DNA of 64,000 nt from Capitella teleta. Its lineage: Eukaryota; Annelida; Polychaeta; Capitellidae. The notes beneath the pieces were generated by a model. It was not told where the DNA came from, did no database searches, and saw only the letters and a program-made list of their open reading frames with translations. A program made the position numbers and the translations under genes. The stretch lies in assembly GCA_000328365.1 (NCBI GenBank), contig KB302105.1:139490-203489 (forward strand), written 5' to 3'. This document shows positions 61,401 to 64,000 of the stretch, one piece after another (position 1 is the stretch's first letter; each line of letters begins with the position of its first letter).

Positions 61401-61963
61401 CTATGTCGTGCAGTCATTGGTAATGGATGGCCCCATGCTGATCGAATGCGGCAGGAGTTTGGATGTTTTCTTGCTGAATAGTTGGTCTGTAGAAACCCCC
61501 TTTTAATCTCTGTATAACTGTGCTTATGGTCAGAAATCGGGGCCATCGCTTTCGTTCAATGTGGCTGAATAATGGCGACTCTTAAATGTTATATACACGT
61601 ACTCTATGTTGAATACACGAGATCCAAAATGGCGCCTGAATCTCAGTTTGCACTGCTCTTGGTGATGAAGGACCCTAGTCTCATGTGACCATGCTCTTAT
61701 TTCCGTTGAAGCAATACTTGTTTGTTTTATATGACACAAAATTCACTTATTGTCACTCAGCCTTCGTTTTGGTGTCAATTAATAAAGACTCATTCTAACA
61801 CCCCAATGTTCTTGACCTACTTTCACTCGCCTTGACCTAATTATGATCTATTTCGTTCCAGGAACCGTCGCTGTTCGCGGTGGCCAAGCTGTTGGAAACC
61901 GGACTGGTGAATCTCCCCCGCGTGGAAGTTTTGTGGCGACCTGTCACGGCGCATCTCCTTGAG
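34402..61963 (+). CDS. MON2: MON2 homologue, 5' half (gene runs off the window)
   Basis: Large Arf-GEF-like protein without a Sec7 domain. In known animals it acts at the trans-Golgi/endosome with DOP1 and ATP9A in retromer-linked recycling. Exons: 34402-34512, 34570-34633, 34686-34813, 34916-35047, 35152-35385, 35441-35566, 35632-35826, 35881-36005, 36062-36186, 36234-36393, 36654-36808, 36857-36935, 40164-40360, 41255-41391, 41442-41546, 46225-46382, 46442-46529, 61862-61963; all phases fit, 807 codons (human about 1700). Matches run throughout: [110 protein letters not shown] and [14 protein letters not shown]. The N-terminal DCB and HUS regions and part of HDS are covered. The next exon lies beyond 64000. 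Introns are either 47-65 bases or several kb. Confidence 0.95.
38680..38895 (+). mobile_element. Old degraded SINE copy, same tRNA-derived family
   Basis: The body blocks gtgctgcccaactgcataac, agcccttggaatat and accccagtcccgggtttct match the young copies at 29.6-30.6 kb with many changes. The tRNA head is barely recognisable. Confidence 0.7.
39672..39765 (+). repeat. Interspersed repeat R2, copy b, in a MON2 intron
   Basis: Same short family as 18628-18722: cctcttttcataagtatccg, then gtcggatatccgttatccga. Confidence 0.6.
39783..39965 (+). mobile_element. Very old SINE fragment, same family
   Basis: 'ttaaaacacctgactacaat' and 'gactgcagtgctattaaatt' followed by 'ggctctgg..actgcctatgg' follow the order of the SINE head and body with heavy divergence. 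Confidence 0.5.
41615..42689 (+). mobile_element. Tc1/mariner-like non-autonomous DNA transposon, 1075 bp
   Basis: Perfect 22-bp terminal inverted repeats (left starts cttaggtgcaaaag at 41615-41636, right at 42668-42689) are flanked by TA on each side (41613-41614 and 42690-42691), the target duplication of Tc1/mariner elements. Open frames inside (for example 41962-42366 minus) show no DDE/DDD transposase motif. It is either a deletion derivative or a host fragment captured between TIRs. It sits in MON2 intron 15. The intact TIRs suggest a fairly recent insertion. Confidence 0.85.
42832..42912 (+). repeat. Pyrimidine-rich tract (tttta)n/(ttttc)n
   Basis: About 80 bases almost wholly T with A, C and G interruptions. 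Simple-sequence DNA in a MON2 intron. Confidence 0.8.
43516..43653 (+). mobile_element. 5'-truncated SINE with target-site duplication
   Basis: Starts inside the SINE body at ctgtgtactactgtctatgg and ends at the usual taaaacccaatca tail. Flanks catccttgtg at 43506-43515 and 43654-43663 are identical. Truncation with a duplication is the mark of LINE-driven target-primed insertion. Confidence 0.85.
43928..44340 (-). mobile_element. LTR retrotransposon fossil: one LTR plus a pol tail
   Basis: Minus orientation. A 194-base LTR (43928-44121, TG..CA type ends, tgttatag and caataca-aca) is preceded by a purine-rich tract (44122-44135) and a short stretch resembling the C-terminal tail of Gypsy-type pol (about 44190-44330). 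No partner LTR or other pol parts are found, so it is a truncated, dead 3' remnant of moderate age. Gypsy/Metaviridae-like assignment is tentative. Confidence 0.6.
47560..47625 (+). repeat. Purine tract (aaag/ag)n
   Basis: About 60 bases of A and G only (aaagagaaagagaaaaagag). Simple repeat in MON2 intron 17. Confidence 0.8.
48831..48864 (+). repeat. (TTAA)n microsatellite
   Basis: Eight or so perfect TTAA units in a row, self-complementary. Confidence 0.9.
49354..49684 (+). mobile_element. tRNA-derived SINE, full length, with target-site duplication
   Basis: Head gggcaccgaatagctcagtg, B box ggttcgaga, body as in the 29.6-kb copy, and a (ct)n-like tail. Flanks atctagagtttccttta (49337-49353) and atctagagttcctttaa (49685-49701) are a slightly diverged duplication. 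Confidence 0.9.
49797..49932 (+). mobile_element. Older 5'-truncated SINE copy
   Basis: Starts at ctgctgcccaactgcataac within the SINE body and runs through ctgtctatggtagc and aagagtggggggtag. It lies 110 bases after the full-length copy and is much more diverged. Confidence 0.75.
51605..51776 (+). mobile_element. 3'-truncated SINE copy
   Basis: Contains the tRNA-like head (gaatagctcagtcggttt), B box and the internal aattgtaatccgttataatt repeat, but stops at gactctgcag where the body normally continues. The 3' half is deleted. Confidence 0.85.
52113..52387 (-). other. Unrecognised open frame inside MON2 intron 17
   Basis: About 90 codons open on the minus strand with balanced composition (includes [16 protein letters not shown] and [20 protein letters not shown]). 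An overlapping upstream frame with ATG near 52490 reads [20 protein letters not shown] and stops just before it, as if shifted. No start codon, splice sites or family match support a gene. It could be a transposon remnant. Confidence 0.2.
53153..53219 (+). repeat. Inverted repeat, 17-base perfect arms, 33-base loop
   Basis: Left arm aatgtcattattcataa (53153-53169) is the exact reverse complement of 53203-53219. Hairpin-forming; no coding context. Confidence 0.8.
54869..54937 (+). mobile_element. SINE body fragment
   Basis: 'aaagaccccttgggatctat' followed by cgataagggt and a diverged end matches the 3' part of the SINE body. Short and old. Confidence 0.55.
56094..56348 (+). repeat. Interspersed repeat R1, copy b, in the large MON2 intron
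   Basis: Same family as 9282-9540, in the same orientation, with scattered substitutions and small indels typical of an old dispersed repeat. Confidence 0.7.
58045..58109 (+). repeat. Perfect palindrome, 31-base arms, 3-base loop
   Basis: 58045-58075 (begins atatcacatagttttggag) is the exact reverse complement of 58079-58109, with tat between. There is no mismatch in 62 paired bases. Confidence 0.95.
58617..58690 (+). repeat. Interspersed repeat R3, fragment c
   Basis: 'ggcagcgccaaactctttcg' then aggtgagcactctaac and cggccaccacctctcc matches bases 121-180 of copy a. It ends in (ct)n. Confidence 0.6.
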
Positions 61964-64000
61964 GTGAGTTTGCTCATGCTCTCTGATCTCCCCCATGCAC
62001 ATGAGCGGCCTGTAACGCCCCCCCCTTCCCCCCCCCCAAAAAAAAAAAAAAAAAAAAAAAAACAAACAAACAAAAAACAAACAGATCAAACAGAAATGAA
62101 AACAGAAAACAAATAACAAAAGGAAAAAAAAAACAAAACAAAACAACATAATAATCCACGCATTAATACAAATGGTGAAACCCGTTCCGAAGCCGAATTA
62201 ACTCCGCCCATTCAGTTTGAATTGACCAATGAAAACGCTGCTTGTGTTGAGCCAACGTCTTTTACGTCAGATTTATTGCTGCGATTGGCCAAACTGGCGC
62301 GACATAAAGTTAATCTGTGAGCGGTGTACATTCAACTCAGCAGCTGGGGTTATCCCCATGCCAAAGAGTGGCCACGCGCTGTTAAACGTCGCATTATATC
62401 ACTCGCAATTGCTCCGTCCAACCATCATCAAGTGCTCAGAGCTCGCTGTTTGTTTTTGCGTCTGAAAGCAGTTTTATTCTTGAATTCCCGGAGATGTGGT
62501 GATAAACAGTTTTGAAGATTTTTGAGAGAATTCTCCATCGAAAATTGATCACGAGGCTTTGTTAATAATGATGTCATTCGTATATAATTGCTCCCTGGTG
62601 TTCAAAAAGAAAAACCGTATTCAATGCTCATAATTATTCAGTCGTTGAAGCATGGAATTCAGCTTCCCTTGTACTCTCCTTAAATTTGTATATTCATATC
62701 TTCATACTTCCGTCAGCGGTGATCACCTGAGTGGCTCTGAACCAAGCGAACTCAAAAATAACAAACTCTATACATAATGAATTACTTCACATCGCATGGT
62801 TAACCGAGAGGACACGGTGTCCGCGCGCAGTATATTTAAAGCCTTCTTTGCTTTCTTGGGTGACCTAATTCGCGTTGTTTGCGGGTGTTTTATGCTAAAC
62901 GAGGCCAATTCATGCACTGATTTAGCGTTCAGAGAAAGCCTCGAAAAGTGTCTCACTTATTAGAGCTGCAGCTGACTTGGTGCCTGTGACGTCACGGACT
63001 CCTTACAATAAGGCTTACATAATCAAACGGCCAGCACCGGGATTAAATGGAGAGCTACGTACATTAACATTGAAATTTATCTGTAAATTCCATCCAATCA
63101 TTCTGTTTGCTACTCCTGTATCCAGAGGTACACGTCGAAAATCCCCGAATATGAAGACTTTGAAGGGAGCGTTTGCGTTAAGCATTGTACAAATTCAATT
63201 GATCATCCAGGCACCACGGATACGACGCGATTCCTAGAATTACGTCTCGTGTTTTTTTTCTCAGAGCCATGCGCATTGGTTTGCACTGATCAAGTGTCGA
63301 TTCAATGAACGGGTTTTCACACGGTGAACGGTGGAGATGTCTGAAATTCATTACCAGGATCCGTTGTCTTCATACATTATTATGCCTGCTCTGGTTTTAA
63401 CTATGGTTTCCGCGGCGACACCCGATATTTTCAGTTCGAAGGAACAGAATTGATGGTCGGTCGAATTTCTAACCAACTGAATGTTTCCAGAGAATGAAAT
63501 TATTCGAGAGATAATTAAAGTGAGGATATTGGAAATAATCAGATTCAATTGCAATGAATGGTTCCAATTATGATTATTATAATTATTACACTGGTACTAT
63601 AACTAATGATAAGTGATGGTTACAAAGAAAAGCTATTAGTTTATGGACGCATAAGTGCAAATCATAGGAATTTTAAGAAATATATTCGAAAGTTGATTTA
63701 TCGCAGCTTTTAATAACATTAAATTGTGTCAATTTCGCTTACAAGTCTTGCTGGCCATCTCTAATGCATGAGTGTCAATAATTTTATGCATGGCCCCTTG
63801 ACCTTTGTGACCCGTGACCTTCATGAGCAGAGGATGAATTTCTGAAGTCTGTGTAATTCTAACTGTCAGATGTTATGTCATATCAGTGATCAGGATGCTG
63901 CAACTTTTGACCTTTGAATCTTCTCTTAATGAAACATCATGAATTCGGAAATTAAACCTGCGACATTAATTTCCGCTTTATTTATGGTTACATAACTCAG
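61964..64000 (+). other. MON2 intron 18, truncated by the window end
   Basis: The exon expected next in MON2 (family sequence around SRMREWGAEALT) was not found up to 64000, so this intron exceeds 2 kb. Apart from the simple-sequence block, nothing recognisable is present. Confidence 0.6.
62018..62150 (+). repeat. C-rich, poly(A) and (caaa)n simple-sequence block
   Basis: A C-run with TT interruption is followed by about 26 A and then (aaac)n/(aaaac)n. It lies just after the last visible MON2 exon. Homopolymer lengths are unreliable. Confidence 0.85.

Larger units (their letters stand above)
46530..61861 (+). other. MON2 intron 17 (15.3 kb)
   Basis: The largest intron in the window. It holds SINE copies of several ages (49.35, 49.80, 51.61, 54.87 kb), repeat R1 copy b, an R3 fragment near 58.62 kb, two hairpins (53.15 and 58.05 kb) and simple repeats. 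No nested gene could be supported; open frames are under about 140 codons and lack family motifs. Confidence 0.6.

Overview
The window is nuclear DNA from a multicellular animal. It has AT-rich intergenic sequence, spliced genes with GT-AG introns (many only 47-65 bases long), AATAAA poly(A) signals, tRNA-derived SINEs, LINE remnants, a Tc1/mariner-like element, and orthologues of animal-specific families (SLC5 monocarboxylate transporters, a rhodopsin-class GPCR, germline multi-Tudor proteins, MON2). A marine invertebrate is the most likely source, but the sequence alone does not fix the phylum. Nothing prokaryotic is present.

Layout. (1) 0.3-12.6 kb, + strand: two complete tandem paralogues of an SLC5A8/SLC5A12-type sodium-coupled monocarboxylate transporter. 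Each has 16 coding exons of exactly matching lengths (595 codons). A 96-base identical stretch in exon 1 points to gene conversion. Intron 4 of the first copy holds a 39-bp minisatellite with higher-order structure. (2) 14.65-15.67 kb, - strand: a class A GPCR with an intronless reading frame, followed by a long TAA microsatellite. (3) 16.5-20.4 kb: gene-free, with decayed LINE sequence, a tRNA-Met-like half and small repeats. (4) 20.5-26.3 kb, - strand: a 13-exon multi-Tudor protein with an N-terminal coiled coil, three extended Tudor domains and a CCCH zinc finger, most likely a piRNA/germ-granule scaffold. (5) 26.3-29.1 kb: a likely divergent promoter region, a small two-exon THAP-like gene, a broken transposase-like fragment on the other strand, and an unidentified spliced exon pair. 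(6) 29.6-33.2 kb: two opposite SINEs with target-site duplications, a 5'-truncated LINE and a 72-bp tandem duplication. (7) 33.25 kb to the window end, + strand: the 5' half of MON2 (18 coding exons, 807 codons), a large Golgi/endosome trafficking protein. Its exons sit in tight clusters separated by 3.2-, 4.7- and 15.3-kb introns that hold the mobile elements.

The genes are not an operon and show no evident shared function. The two transporters share a job (Na+-driven lactate/short-chain fatty acid type uptake). The Tudor protein and MON2 are unrelated neighbours. No new biological system is evident. The best second looks are the conversion tract in the transporter pair, the Tudor-CCCH architecture, a perfect 31-bp-arm palindrome in the MON2 intron, and the SINE family with preserved insertion scars.
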